This document shows, one piece after another, positions 43,500 through 52,124 of a stretch of DNA of 64,000 bases; positions within the stretch are counted from its first letter, which is position 1; each line of letters opens with the position of its first letter. Source of the stretch: VRUE01 sp036379955 (GTDB taxonomy: Bacteria > Actinomycetota > Thermoleophilia > Solirubrobacterales > 70-9). The notes under the pieces were generated by a model. That model saw nothing but the letters and a program-made list of their open reading frames with translations, had not been told where the DNA came from and did no database searches. The translations under genes were made by a program, and so were the position numbers. The DNA is taken from assembly GCA_036379955.1 (NCBI GenBank), contig DASVFR010000011.1:1-64000 (forward strand), given 5' to 3'.

Positions 43500-43930
43500 T
43501 GGGCCCGCTCGATCGCGAGATGGCGCAGCGGCGCGGCCAACGCAAGCTCGACGCGATGAAGCGGCGCACGGGGCAACTGCGGAGGCGGGTCATAGCCACT
43601 GCGATCGTCGGCTTCGTGGCGCTGTGGACGATGGTCTTCGTCCAGATGGCGACCGGCAACGACCCCGCGCTCGGCACCGGCCCAGTGGCCAAGAAACACG
43701 CCGCGGTCGAACGCAAGCGGCGCAAGCTCGAAGCGAGCTCGCCGCCGCCCCGCGAAGAAGTAGAAGAAGTCCCAAGCACAGAGGAACTCGAAGCCAGCGC
43801 AAGCTCCAGCGTCGAAGCCGAACAGGCCGAAGCGGAACGAGTCGAAGCCGAACAGTTTGAAATCGAACAGCGCGAAGCCGAAGCGCACGAACTCGAAGAA
43901 CTCGAAGCGATCACAACGGGGCAGTCGTGA
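43499..43930 (+). CDS. single-pass membrane protein with Glu-rich tail
   Basis: 143 residues from ATG 43499 overlapping the previous stop (TGATG). A basic start, one transmembrane helix (VIATAIVGFVALWTMVFVQMA) and a long tail with PPPREEVEEVPSTEELEAS and repeated EAEQ/EAER, predicted as a charged coil. No recognisable enzyme or FMN-binding site. It stands directly before ApbE (GTGA overlap), so it belongs to the operon; it may be a scaffold. Confidence 0.65.
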   Translation: MGPLDREMAQRRGQRKLDAMKRRTGQLRRRVIATAIVGFVALWTMVFVQMATGNDPALGTGPVAKKHAAVERKRRKLEASSPPPREEVEEVPSTEELEASASSSVEAEQAEAERVEAEQFEIEQREAEAHELEELEAITTGQS

Positions 43931-44856
43931 GCGAGGTGCGGCGGACGTTCGAGTGCTTCGGCGGCTCGGTCAGCGTGACCGTCTTCGGCCCCCCATCGAT
44001 GCAGCCCGAGAATGCGGTGGCAGCTGCCGAAGCGAGGCTCCTTGCCGCACACCGGCAGCTCTCGCGCTTCCTCTTGGACAGCGACCTCAATCGCCTCAAT
44101 CGCGACCCGCGCGCAAGCGTCCCGGCCAGCCCACTGCTGCTCAGGCTCGCGAGCGCCGTCCGCGAGGCCGGGGAGCTGAGCGACGGGCTGGTGGACGCGA
44201 CGCTCTTGCGCGAGATAGAGACAGCGGGATACCGCGACTCGATGCAGCATCGCCCCGGCGGCGGCCCACCGGCCGAATCCGCGGCGACGACTCCGGCCAG
44301 GCCAAACCCGGAGCGGTCCTGGGCTGAGATCTCGGTCGACCGGCAGACGAGAGAGATCAAGCGACCGCCCGGAGTCGAAATCGATAGCGGCGGGGTGGCT
44401 AAGGGCATGCTCGCGGACGAAGTCGCGGCGACCCTGGCGGGGTTCCCGGCCTACGCGGTCGATTGCTGCGGGGACGCCCGCGTCGGCGGGACAGCGGGGC
44501 AGCCGAGGACGGTCCGGGTCGATAACCCCTGCGGCGGCGAGCCGATCCACTTACTGCAGATCAGCGATGGCGGCGTCGCGACCAGCGGCATAACCCGCCG
44601 CAGCTGGGTGGGCGAGGACGGCGCCCTCGCCCACCACCTGCTCGACCCCGCGACGGGCAAACCGGCTTTCACCGGGGTGGTCCAGGCGACCGCGCTCGCC
44701 CCGACCGCCTTCCTCGCCGACGTCCACGCGAAGTGGGCCCTTCTCTCTGGTCCGGAGCTCGCTCGCGCGCGCCTTCCCTACGGCGGCCTCCTCGTCCTCA
44801 CAGGCGGCAGCGTCGAGACGGTGACGGCGCGCGCGCCGATCGCAAGTACAGCGTGA
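43927..44856 (+). CDS. apbE: ApbE-like FAD:protein FMN transferase
   Basis: 309 residues from GTG. Family landmarks: HRQLSRFLLDSDLNRLN, the FAD-binding GGVAKGMLADEV, DCCGDARVGG, SDGGVATSG, and HHLLDPATGKPA with the catalytic Asp. The enzyme attaches FMN to a Thr/Ser of target proteins outside the membrane (or in the cell when without signal). No signal peptide is seen here. Coupled by GTGA to both neighbours. No protein with an obvious FMN-binding target domain is in the operon. Confidence 0.88.
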   Translation: MSEVRRTFECFGGSVSVTVFGPPSMQPENAVAAAEARLLAAHRQLSRFLLDSDLNRLNRDPRASVPASPLLLRLASAVREAGELSDGLVDATLLREIETAGYRDSMQHRPGGGPPAESAATTPARPNPERSWAEISVDRQTREIKRPPGVEIDSGGVAKGMLADEVAATLAGFPAYAVDCCGDARVGGTAGQPRTVRVDNPCGGEPIHLLQISDGGVATSGITRRSWVGEDGALAHHLLDPATGKPAFTGVVQATALAPTAFLADVHAKWALLSGPELARARLPYGGLLVLTGGSVETVTARAPIASTA

Positions 44857-45428
44857 GCGCCGCCCATCACCTCTTCTGGATTACCAGCCGGGCCGCCGGT
44901 GGCGTGGCTCTGCTGCTCGCAAGCGCCTCGGTCCTTCTCGGCTTGATGATGAGCTCGAGCAGACGCAATCCGAACCGGCGCGACCTGCGCACGCTCCATG
45001 AGGCCCTATCCCTCGCCGTTTTGGTGATGGTCGGCCTGCATGGCGTCTCCCTCCTCGGAGACGCCTATCTGAACCCGGGCATCACCGGCATCGTCGTCCC
45101 GTTCGTCGGCAAGTACCGACCGCTGTGGACCGGGGTCGGCATCCTCGCCGGCTATGGCTTGGCCGTGCTCGGGATCTCCTACTACTTCCGCGATCGCATC
45201 GGCACGGCGCGATGGCGCCGCGCCCACCGACTCACCGCCGCCTTCTGGCTGCTGGCGATCGTCCACACGATCGGCGCCGGCAGCGACGCGGTCGAGCTGT
45301 GGTTCCTGGTCCTCAACGGGGTGGCGATCGTCCCCGCGGCGCTCCTCCTCGCCCTGCGCTGGATCGGCCGGGCCTCGGACGAAAACGACACCGACGCGGA
45401 GAGAGAGGCTTCGACGGCCCGAGCGTGA
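44853..45428 (+). CDS. ferric-reductase-like transmembrane protein
   Basis: 191 residues from GTG 44853 overlapping the ApbE stop. Six hydrophobic segments (for example AAGGVALLLASASVLLGLMM, LAVLVMVGLHGVSLLGDAY, LTAAFWLLAIVHTIGAGSD) with His residues in GLHGV and AIVHTIG placed to bind heme, as in ferric-reductase/NOX-like and MsrQ domains. It would pass electrons through the membrane. ApbE plus such a cytochrome suggests flavin-based electron transfer; the partner flavoprotein is not present. Confidence 0.8.
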   Translation: MSAAHHLFWITSRAAGGVALLLASASVLLGLMMSSSRRNPNRRDLRTLHEALSLAVLVMVGLHGVSLLGDAYLNPGITGIVVPFVGKYRPLWTGVGILAGYGLAVLGISYYFRDRIGTARWRRAHRLTAAFWLLAIVHTIGAGSDAVELWFLVLNGVAIVPAALLLALRWIGRASDENDTDAEREASTARA

Positions 45429-45517
45429 TCGGTCCGCGGGCTCAGCCCGAGGAATCCGAACACCTCGCGGTCCGGAGCGACGCTCCGCGCGATTGACGGC
45501 TGACCCGACCGCGAGAC

Positions 45518-46825
45518 TTGGCCTCAGTGCTCGGACATCGCGCCCACCGCACGCCCGGTCGCCACACCCACTGGCGCCTGGCGAAAAGGCGCCGTGCCCT
45601 ACTCGGGGTCGGCGGCATGGCGGCACTGCTCGCCGTCATCGGGCCCGGCCTCCTCGCCGGGCTCTCCGACGACGACCCGGCCGGGATCGCCACCTACTCG
45701 ATCCTCGGCGCCAAATACGGCTACGAGCTGATCTGGGTCCTCGTCCTCTCGACCGCGGCGCTGATCGTCTTCCACGAGCTCGGCGTGCGGCTCGGGATCG
45801 TCACCGGCAAGGGGCTGCTGACGCTGGTCCGGGAGCGCTATGGGACCCACGCCGCGCGCGTCGTCCTCGCCGCGCTCGTTATCGCCAACGCCGGCACCCT
45901 CTGCGCCGAGTTCGCCGGCGTCGTCGCCGGCTCGGAACTGCTCTTCGGCATCAGCCGTTACGTGAGCGTGCCGCTGGCCGCGATCGGCGTCTCGCTCCTC
46001 GTCCTGCGCGAGAGCTTCCACCGGGTCGAGCACTTCCTGCTGGTGCTGAGCTCGGTCTTCGTCGCCTACGTGATCTCCGGCTTCCTCGCCCGCCCCGACT
46101 GGGGCGCGGCCGCGAAGGGGGCGGTCGTGCCCGATCTGCCGCTCACCCGCGACGCGCTGCTGGTCGCGGTGGCGACGGTGGGGACGACGCTGGCGCCCTG
46201 GGGCCTCGCCTTCATCCAGTCCTACGCGGTCGACAAGCGGCTGCGGGTCCCGGACCTGAAGCTCGAGCGCGTCGACGTGATCGTCGGGGCGATCCTCACC
46301 GGCGTCATCGGCTTCTTCGTGATCGTCGCCTGCGCGGCGACCCTGCACGAGCGCGGGATCGACGTCAACGACGCCCGCGACGCGGCCACCGCCCTCGAAC
46401 CCCTCGCCGGCAACGCAGCCGCGACCCTCTTCGGCCTCGGCTTCCTCGGCGCCGCGCTGCTGGCGAGCGCGATCGTGCCGCTCTCCACGGCCTACTCGAT
46501 ATCGGAGGCCTTCGGCCGCAAGGCCGACCTCGACGACAGCTTCGCCGAGGCGCCCGTCTTCTACCTCAGCTTCGCCGCGGTTGTGACCGTCGCCGCCACG
46601 GTCGTGCTGATCCCCGGCGCCCCGCTGATTCAGATCCTCTTCCTCTCCCAGGCGCTGAACGCGGTCCTGCTCCTGGTCATGCTCCCCTTCGTCCGCCGGC
46701 TCGGTCGCGACCGCGAGCTGATGGGCGAGCATGCGCTGGGGCGCTGGGGTGTGCTGACGACGGGGGTGGCGCTGGCTGTGATCGTGGTCTCGGTGGTGGC
46801 GCTCGGAGCGCTCGCGATCGCCTGA
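45518..46825 (+). CDS. Nramp-family metal transporter (atypical metal site)
   Basis: 435 residues with about 11 transmembrane helices; TTG 45518 or GTG 45527 start. The first helix has DDDPAGIATY in place of the canonical D-P-G-N, and helix 6 has APWGLAFIQSYAVD in place of the usual M-P-H, so the classic manganese/iron site is modified; Nramp-related magnesium transporters (NRMT) or other divergent members show such changes. Predicted proton- or ion-coupled divalent metal importer in the membrane. Followed convergently by the ZIP gene 14 bases away. Confidence 0.82.
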   Translation: MASVLGHRAHRTPGRHTHWRLAKRRRALLGVGGMAALLAVIGPGLLAGLSDDDPAGIATYSILGAKYGYELIWVLVLSTAALIVFHELGVRLGIVTGKGLLTLVRERYGTHAARVVLAALVIANAGTLCAEFAGVVAGSELLFGISRYVSVPLAAIGVSLLVLRESFHRVEHFLLVLSSVFVAYVISGFLARPDWGAAAKGAVVPDLPLTRDALLVAVATVGTTLAPWGLAFIQSYAVDKRLRVPDLKLERVDVIVGAILTGVIGFFVIVACAATLHERGIDVNDARDAATALEPLAGNAAATLFGLGFLGAALLASAIVPLSTAYSISEAFGRKADLDDSFAEAPVFYLSFAAVVTVAATVVLIPGAPLIQILFLSQALNAVLLLVMLPFVRRLGRDRELMGEHALGRWGVLTTGVALAVIVVSVVALGALAIA

Positions 46826-46839
46826 AGCATCGGGCCCGC

Positions 46840-47607
46840 TCAGACGCCCAGGGCTATGCCCAGAGCCAGCATCAGGACCGCACCCGCCGCGAAGCCGATG
46901 CTCGGGTTCAGCGGCGACACTCCGGAATAGGCCTTCGGCAGAAGCTCCACCACGATCAGCGCCAGCATCGCCCCCGCCGCGAAAGCGAAGGAGAAGGGCA
47001 GCAGGCCGCTCACCGCCTCTACCGCGAAGAAAGCGACCAGGGCGCCGACCGGCTGGGGCGCGCTCGTGGCGACCGCCGCCCAGAACTGGCGGGCCGCTCC
47101 GAACCCCGCCTCCTGCATCGGGATCGCGACGCTGGTCCCCTCGGGGACGTTCTGAATCCCGATCGCCAGGATCACGAACAGGCTCAACCCGGCCTTGTCC
47201 GAGGCAAAGGCGGACCCCACCGCCAACCCCTCGGGAAGGCTGTGGACGAAGAGCACGAGGAACACGAGCGCCGAGGTCCGCGCCCCGGGCCCGCTGCGGC
47301 CCAGGAAGCCGTGGTCGGGCCCGAAGCGCCGCTGGACCAGGACGAGGAAGAGGATGCCGATCGCCAGTCCTGCCGCCACCTCCACACCGGAGCCTTCTTC
47401 GGTCGCCGGAATGAGCAGGCCGGCCACCGCCGCCACTCCCATCACCCCGGCGGCGAACCCCAGCAGGACCGGGGTCGAGGACTCGATTCGGGAACCGAAA
47501 AGGAAGACCGGAATCGCGCCCAGGCCGGTCGCCAGAGCCGTCGCCGAAGCAGCCAGGAGAAGGGCGAGCTCTTTCAGTTGAGCGTTCGCTCGAGCTTCAC
47601 CTCGCAC
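46840..47607 (-). CDS. ZIP-family metal transporter
   Basis: 255 residues with eight helices. The metal sites are visible as VHSLPEGLAVG in helix 4 and IQNVPEGTSVAIP in helix 5. ZIPs carry zinc or similar divalent metals into the cytoplasm. The GTG at 47607 overlaps the end of the upstream small gene by 34 bases; an internal start a few residues later is possible. Together with the Nramp-like gene this suggests local metal-uptake functions. Confidence 0.85.
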   Translation of the reverse strand: MRGEARANAQLKELALLLAASATALATGLGAIPVFLFGSRIESSTPVLLGFAAGVMGVAAVAGLLIPATEEGSGVEVAAGLAIGILFLVLVQRRFGPDHGFLGRSGPGARTSALVFLVLFVHSLPEGLAVGSAFASDKAGLSLFVILAIGIQNVPEGTSVAIPMQEAGFGAARQFWAAVATSAPQPVGALVAFFAVEAVSGLLPFSFAFAAGAMLALIVVELLPKAYSGVSPLNPSIGFAAGAVLMLALGIALGV

Positions 47608-47861
47608 ATGTCCACCGATGCACGCGTGCCAGGGGTCTCCGACGCATCCATCGCGTCGAACACCTGGCCTCCCGCCTCCATGTCCTCCGCGCTCTCGAAG
47701 TACTGGAGGACCACCGCCGTGCCCTGCGCACCGTCGAACAGGATCCGGAGACCCGTGGCGGGGACCCCAGGGGGTGGACCGTCGGACTCCTCGATGCGGG
47801 CAAGAAGCTCTTGCATCCGCTCGGCCGATACGTCGGTGAACCTCACGGAACGCACATACAT
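47574..47861 (-). CDS. small dimeric alpha/beta-barrel-like protein
   Basis: 95 residues, ATG 47861 behind GGAGG. MYVRSVRFTDVSAERMQELLARIEES and AVVLQYFESAEDMEAGGQVFDAMD suggest a ferredoxin-like (ABM/DabB) fold as in small monooxygenases or stress proteins. It probably is co-transcribed with the ZIP gene. Function not known. Confidence 0.6.
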   Translation of the reverse strand: MYVRSVRFTDVSAERMQELLARIEESDGPPPGVPATGLRILFDGAQGTAVVLQYFESAEDMEAGGQVFDAMDASETPGTRASVDMCEVKLERTLN

Positions 47862-47952
47862 AAAAGCCTCCTTGATTCGTCGTGTGACACTGACCCTATT
47901 CGGTCCGCCCCTGATCGTCGAGGTCCTGGTCCAGGCGCCTGAAGGCCATTCT

Positions 47953-48309
47953 CTACGCCTTCGCGTAGTCGCCTATCTCGCCGAAGTCGACCATGACACA
48001 GGGCTCGGGACCGCTCACCTCTGCATCGTGGCCGGGGGGGATGGCCGCCACGTCGCCGGCCTTGATCTCGACCTCGGAGCCGTCGTCCATGTAGACCCGC
48101 ATCGAGCCGGAGAGGACATAGCCAAAGTGCGCCGCCTGACAGGAGTCCGTGCCGGCGATCGGCTTCACGTTCTCAGACCATTTCCAGCCCGGCTCGAAAG
48201 TGGCCTCGAGCACGGTATGGCCGGCAAGCTGGACCGCTTTTGCCCGCCCCTTTCCCTCGAACGGCCGCGTCTCATCGGGAGAGGCGAAATTCTTGACTTC
48301 GGCTGCCAT
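47953..48309 (-). CDS. cupin-domain protein
   Basis: 118 residues from ATG 48309 (GGAGG at 6 bases). Single cupin: WKWSENVKPIAGTDSCQAAHFGYVLSGSMRVYMDDGSEVEIKAGDVAAIPPGHDAEVSG, with a partial metal site (His in AAHFGY, Glu, His in PPGHDAE). Likely a cytosolic sensor or small enzyme. Substrate unknown. Confidence 0.85.
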   Translation of the reverse strand: MAAEVKNFASPDETRPFEGKGRAKAVQLAGHTVLEATFEPGWKWSENVKPIAGTDSCQAAHFGYVLSGSMRVYMDDGSEVEIKAGDVAAIPPGHDAEVSGPEPCVMVDFGEIGDYAKA

Positions 48310-48567
48310 TTTTGACCTCCTGGTTTGGCTCGGCCCCCCGCCTCGTTTGAACTTACACCTGGACCCAAGCGCAGACAAGCCGGGTCCCCTCGGCCCGTGT
48401 GCCACCGCCGTGCTCAGCCGACGGCCTTGGAGGCAAGCCGCTCCGGCGAGATCCGCACCACGTCCCAGACCTGGCCGACCCGCTCCATCAAGCCGATCAG
48501 CCAGCAGGCCACCCCAGGACCCGAGGACCGCCAAACACGACCAGGGCCAGTGGGACGACCGTCACCG

Positions 48568-48636
48568 TCAGGTTCGCGATCGGTCGATTGCGCTGCCCGC
48601 GGCGGGCATGCCGGCCTTGTACTCGGCGTTGCTCAT
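48568..48636 (-). CDS. 22-residue open frame with strong ribosome site, perhaps a frameshifted small membrane protein
   Basis: ATG 48636 follows GGGAGGG at 4 bases, 45 bases behind the stop of the COG4705 gene. Residues MSNAEYKAGMPAAGS then a stop at 48568. In the next frame the sequence goes on as NLTVTVVPLALVVFGG, a possible membrane helix, and further as IGLMERVGQVWDVVR. A small membrane protein with a frameshift would explain it; the alternative is a genuine micro-protein. The rest of 48310-48681 holds nothing else I can support. Confidence 0.35.
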   Translation of the reverse strand: MSNAEYKAGMPAAGSAIDRSRT

Positions 48637-48681
48637 GTGACCCTCCCTTTCGCTGCTCGGGGGCAGACTTCGACAGAGCGA

Positions 48682-49536
48682 TCAGGCCTCCTCGGTCGCC
48701 TGTTCGGGTCCGCCGAAGGCGATCTCGACCGTCTCGCGGACCGGGCGACGACGTCGGCTCGGCTCCTGGTCGGGCGGCGTGTCCTTGCCGGTCCTGGAGA
48801 GGTGGTAGACGAAGGCGGCGATCGCGGCGGCGAGGACGAGGCTGACCGGGCCGGTGCCGAGTGCGAGCCCGCCGCGGGCGTGGGAGACGCCGAGCCAATC
48901 GGCGATTGAGGCGCCGAAGGGCCGGGTGACGACATAGGCGAACCAGAAGGCGAAGATCGGGTTCCAGCCGAGGCGGAAGTAGCCGATCGCCGGCACCGAG
49001 ATGATCGCGGCGAAGAGCAGGATCGAGCCGAAGTAGCCGATTCCCAGGGTGACCGCGGTGAAGTCGCCGGCGGCGGTCCCGAGGGCGAAGGTCGCCAGGA
49101 CGGCGGCCCAGTAGAAGAGCTCGCGCCGCGGCGTCGTGATGCTGTGGATCGAGAGCGTGCCCTCGACCCGGTACCAGGTGCGGAAGACCAGGGCGAGCAC
49201 CACGGCGTAGAAGATCGTCGAGGCGATGTAGGGAACGCCGAGGCCGACGTGGAGGACGTCTGCCGCCATCGTCCCGAAGACGCCGACCATCGCCACCGCC
49301 AGCCAGTAGGCCCAAGGCACGTAGCGGTCCTTGACGAACTGCAGGTAAAGGGCCGCAGCGAAGGCGATGCCGCCGAGGACGACGGCTATCTCCGGCACCA
49401 GCGTGTGGACCAGGAAATCGGAGGTCGACTCCCCCATCGCCGTGGTCAGCGCCTTGACGATCCAGAAATAGGCGGTGACTTCCGGCACCTTGGACAGCGT
49501 TTGGCGGTTGCCTTCTATGCGTTGTCTTAGATCCAT
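48682..49536 (-). CDS. COG4705-type multi-pass membrane protein
   Basis: 284 residues from ATG 49536. Starts LSKVPEVTAYFWIVKALTTAMGESTSDFLVH, the COG4705 signature, with eight predicted helices and repeated MGESTSD / TAAGDFTAVTLG type segments. The last 40 residues are basic and cytosolic. The family is a conserved membrane protein of unknown transport function. It probably leads the short leftward unit with the micro-frame at 48636. Confidence 0.8.
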   Translation of the reverse strand: MDLRQRIEGNRQTLSKVPEVTAYFWIVKALTTAMGESTSDFLVHTLVPEIAVVLGGIAFAAALYLQFVKDRYVPWAYWLAVAMVGVFGTMAADVLHVGLGVPYIASTIFYAVVLALVFRTWYRVEGTLSIHSITTPRRELFYWAAVLATFALGTAAGDFTAVTLGIGYFGSILLFAAIISVPAIGYFRLGWNPIFAFWFAYVVTRPFGASIADWLGVSHARGGLALGTGPVSLVLAAAIAAFVYHLSRTGKDTPPDQEPSRRRRPVRETVEIAFGGPEQATEEA

Positions 49537-49743
49537 CGTGCGGTGGACGAGACCGCGCGACGGGCAAGCTAGGGAGCGGTTCTTAAGCTCAGATGAGAGC
49601 GCGATCGGAACGCGAAGGCGACAGCGAGCGCTATGCCGTGAACGCGGCGGACCCACGATCCTCGGGCTCATAGCCCTTGGCGGTTCATCTCGCTGAAATC
49701 GCCGCTAATCCCCACGCTCCCTTTTTTGCAGCGACCTGAACGA

Positions 49744-49771
49744 CGAAAGCCCGCTCCAGAGCGGGCTTTCG
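49744..49771. terminator. hairpin in the gap before tRNA-Gly
   Basis: CGAAAGCCCGCT and AGCGGGCTTTCG form a 12-bp perfect stem with loop CCAG. No gene on the plus strand ends here in the 382-bp gap 49537-49918, so it may end an unrecognised transcript or tRNA precursor. Nothing else is seen in the gap. Confidence 0.5.
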
Positions 49772-49918
49772 CGTCTGGTCTATAGAAATGACCGAGGAGC
49801 CGAGTCAAAACCGCTTGGTCCGCCTGCATGCCCCCGCCATGGACAGGGGCGTCGGAGTCGTGGATGCCCATAAGCCAAAGACAGGAAACAGCCCCGCCAA
49901 GCTAGAATCCGCCTCCGC

Positions 49919-49992
49919 GCGGCTGTAGCTCAGCTGGCTAGAGCGTCTGCTTGCCATGCAGAAGGTCGTGGGTTCGAATCCCATCAGCCGCT
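49919..49992 (+). tRNA. tRNA-Gly (GCC)
   Basis: Acceptor GCGGCTG pairs with CAGCCGC (49985-49991). Anticodon stem TCTGC/GCAGA with loop TTGCCAT gives anticodon GCC. T-arm GTGGGTTCGAATCCCAT is intact. CCA is not encoded. The 3' half is the left attachment copy of the adjacent mini-island. Confidence 0.95.
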
Positions 49993-49993
49993 T
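49951..49993 (+). repeat. left attachment repeat (3' half of tRNA-Gly)
   Basis: 43 bases starting TTGCCATGCAGAAGG, identical to 53635-53677. It covers the anticodon arm to the acceptor end, the usual crossover region of tyrosine integrases. Confidence 0.92.
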
Positions 49994-50078
49994 TTTCGGG
50001 AATGCCCTGCATGTGGGCGGGTTGGGTTTGGCGTGGGTTGCCGAAACCAAATGGAACCATCCCTGCATATCGCCTCCG

Positions 50079-50100
50079 TTTTGGGCACTAGTTCCCAAAA
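50079..50100. promoter_or_regulatory. 22-bp palindrome near the left end of the mini-island
   Basis: TTTTGGG and CCCAAAA flank an ACTAGT centre; only one base pair is mismatched. Pieces of it (GGGCACT, AGTTCCCAAA) reappear near the right end, with CTGCATATCG also at both ends, so it may be an integrase arm site rather than a promoter operator. Confidence 0.45.
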
Positions 50101-50189
50101 TGCCGCGGATGCGCGGGGATTAGCGGCGATTCCGCCTTGTAATGGCCCCGCAGACGAGGTAGCAGACGGGTGTCAACGTAACTAGTCCC

Positions 50190-50423
50190 ATGCTCCGACA
50201 GCGAGTCACCGTCGATCCAAACCGGATGCGCGGCTTACCTGTCATTCGCGACACCCGGGTTACCGTTAGCGCTGTGCTTGGCCAGCTCGCCGCAGGCGTC
50301 AGTGTCGATGAGCTGCTGACTAACTACCCCTACCTGGAACGCGAGGATGTCCTCGCTGCGCTCGAATACGCGGCAGTCGCTGCGCAGGGGCGCGAGTTGG
50401 CAGTTGTAGCTCCAGCGGCGTGA
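50190..50423 (+). CDS. DUF433 protein (VapB45-like antitoxin)
   Basis: 77 residues. RVTVDPNRMRGLPVIRDTRVTVSAVLGQLAAGVSVDELLTNYPYLEREDVLAALEYAA is the full DUF433 winged-helix domain. In intact systems it precedes a DUF5615 PIN-like toxin with an overlapping start; here the partner begins at the GTGA overlap but is cut after about ten residues. It should still bind DNA. Confidence 0.85.
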   Translation: MLRQRVTVDPNRMRGLPVIRDTRVTVSAVLGQLAAGVSVDELLTNYPYLEREDVLAALEYAAVAAQGRELAVVAPAA

Positions 50424-50512
50424 AGCTGCTCGACACGAACTTCTCGCGGCGGCAGCACGGCTCTCGCGTTTCGCGCAAAGCGGGGCGTGTTTCGGCAGGC
50501 TCCGGGAGTTAG
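50420..50512 (+). pseudogene. remnant of the DUF5615 toxin partner
   Basis: GTG in the GTGA overlap starts KLLDTNFSRR, the normal N-terminus of the Mut7-C/PIN-like DUF5615 partner, then sequence turns unrelated and stops after 30 codons. The toxin is lost, leaving an orphan antitoxin. Up to 50645 no further gene is seen. Confidence 0.6.
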
Positions 50513-50645
50513 CGGTTGCGATCGAGGCCGAGCCGCGTGATGCCTACGACTTCATCTGCAAGGTGGGGCACGAGGTCAATCGCGCGTACGCGATAGCGCT
50601 TGATGATCTCGCCGAACCTGCCGGAGCGAGCAGTAGCTTGGTCGG

Positions 50646-52124
50646 ATGGCGCGGCAGCGGATCGAGACTGGATCATCGTTTGAATTCGACAGCTTCTGGC
50701 GGGTGGCGGACGGCTCAGATAGCGCAGAAGAGGCCCAGGGTCGCCTCACGTATGACCCGGCGAGGGGGGTCGAGCTCGCAGTCGTCGATCTCCGAACGGA
50801 GCGTCCCGACGTCTTCGAGTCCCCCGGGGAGATTCCAGTTCTCCTCGGCCACGATTTGCAAGGGAAGCCATGCACCCTCTTCAATGCGATCGCGACGGAG
50901 ACCGAAGGAAACCTGTTCGGTGGACACATCCGCGAGGTGCTCACCTCCAATCGGCTCGTCTACGGTGCACAGCTCGACTCTATGGACGATCTGGAGGTCG
51001 GGGACGTCCTTGTCGACCTCTGGGGGCTAACCGAGTGGGTCAACGGAATCTGGGACGGTCGGGGGCCGGTCGAGCCGGAGGGCGCTCGGCGTTTCTCGCG
51101 ATTGAAGAGGCGCCTCGCAGCGCTCTGGCCCTTTCGACATAAAGTCGATGCCCCGGTCGAACTCCCCGAGGGTGAAGTGCTCAACGCGCCCCTCGACGGC
51201 GCCCAACTGATCCTGCAGCGTGGCCTTGCGAACCGGGAGGGCCGCCGGGCCCAGCATAAGAGGGAGGCACACGTCACCGCCCATTTCGTGCTCGAGCAGA
51301 CGACCACCTATCGGGACTTCACCGAACGGTTCGTCCGACCTCTTCAGGACCTCATGGTCCTGACCAGAAGGAGCCAGTCCGAGGTCGATTCGATCACCGT
51401 CCTCGTACCCGGCGAGAAAGAGAAGTGGTGGGACGGCCAATCTCTACATGTTCCGAAGGATGTCGCAGTCATCGAGCGGACCCGCACCGATCGCCCATCC
51501 TCGCCAGGGCAGGCCCGGCCCCAGATCCCGATGCCATTGCGCGCCTGGGGCGACTCTGCCCCCTCGTTTCTTGCCGCCTGGTTCAGGCTCCGCCATGAGC
51601 TCGGTGGTCCCGCCAACCTGCTGTTCGCAACCCTGAACAAGGAAGACGCGAGTCTGGAGGACGACGTCCTGAACCTTCTCTCCGTCGCCGAGGGGTATCA
51701 CCGCGTCAGGTTCGACGAGCCGCCCTTTTCGGACGAGGACCACGACGAGATCATGGCCTTGATCCGCAAGATCGACGACAAGGTCCAGCGCGACCACTAT
51801 CTCGTACGTCTCCGGTACGCGAACGAACAGAGCCAGAAGCAGAGAGTGAAAGCGCTTTTTGAACGCGCGGAGCAGGTCCTACCGGTGGCGGAGAGTTGGC
51901 GCCGAAGGCAACTTCAGCCGCTCATCGACACGAGGAACTTCCTCACCCACTGGGGTGAGCCCACCAAGGATGTGTTGGAGGACTGGGATCTTTGGTTCGC
52001 GCTAAACCGTATGCGAGTAGTCCTTGAGGTCAACCTCTACCTCGACCTCGGGATCGACCACCAGACGATCTCTCGCGCGGTGAATTTGGCCTATCACGGA
52101 CGGGAGTTCATGGGTCCCGCGTGA
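50646..52124 (+). CDS. apeA: ApeA-like HEPN anti-phage defence protein
   Basis: 492 residues. The N-terminal beta-rich domain (FEFDSFWRVADGSD, QGRLTYDPARGVELAV, LTSNRLVYGAQLDSMDDLEVGD) matches the ApeA N-terminal domain, and the C-terminal helical part is an Apea-like HEPN domain with the RNase motif R-x4-H at Arg430-His435 (TRNFLTHWG). ApeA proteins are reported single-gene phage defence systems, where the HEPN domain presumably cleaves RNA after infection. It is the largest cargo of the tRNA-Gly mini-island. The assignment rests on pattern recognition, not on a search. Confidence 0.75.
   Translation: MARQRIETGSSFEFDSFWRVADGSDSAEEAQGRLTYDPARGVELAVVDLRTERPDVFESPGEIPVLLGHDLQGKPCTLFNAIATETEGNLFGGHIREVLTSNRLVYGAQLDSMDDLEVGDVLVDLWGLTEWVNGIWDGRGPVEPEGARRFSRLKRRLAALWPFRHKVDAPVELPEGEVLNAPLDGAQLILQRGLANREGRRAQHKREAHVTAHFVLEQTTTYRDFTERFVRPLQDLMVLTRRSQSEVDSITVLVPGEKEKWWDGQSLHVPKDVAVIERTRTDRPSSPGQARPQIPMPLRAWGDSAPSFLAAWFRLRHELGGPANLLFATLNKEDASLEDDVLNLLSVAEGYHRVRFDEPPFSDEDHDEIMALIRKIDDKVQRDHYLVRLRYANEQSQKQRVKALFERAEQVLPVAESWRRRQLQPLIDTRNFLTHWGEPTKDVLEDWDLWFALNRMRVVLEVNLYLDLGIDHQTISRAVNLAYHGREFMGPA

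Noticed and set aside
45154..48315. 1053-codon open frame on the plus strand
   Set aside because: Arginine/proline-rich shadow of the Nramp-like gene (45518-46825) and of antisense ZIP sequence; long stop-free frames are expected at this GC content.
49805..50098. Open frame with GFEPTTFCMASRRSSQLSYSR on the minus strand
   Set aside because: This is the antisense translation of tRNA-Gly, a well-known annotation artefact. The same applies to the frame at 53276-53668.
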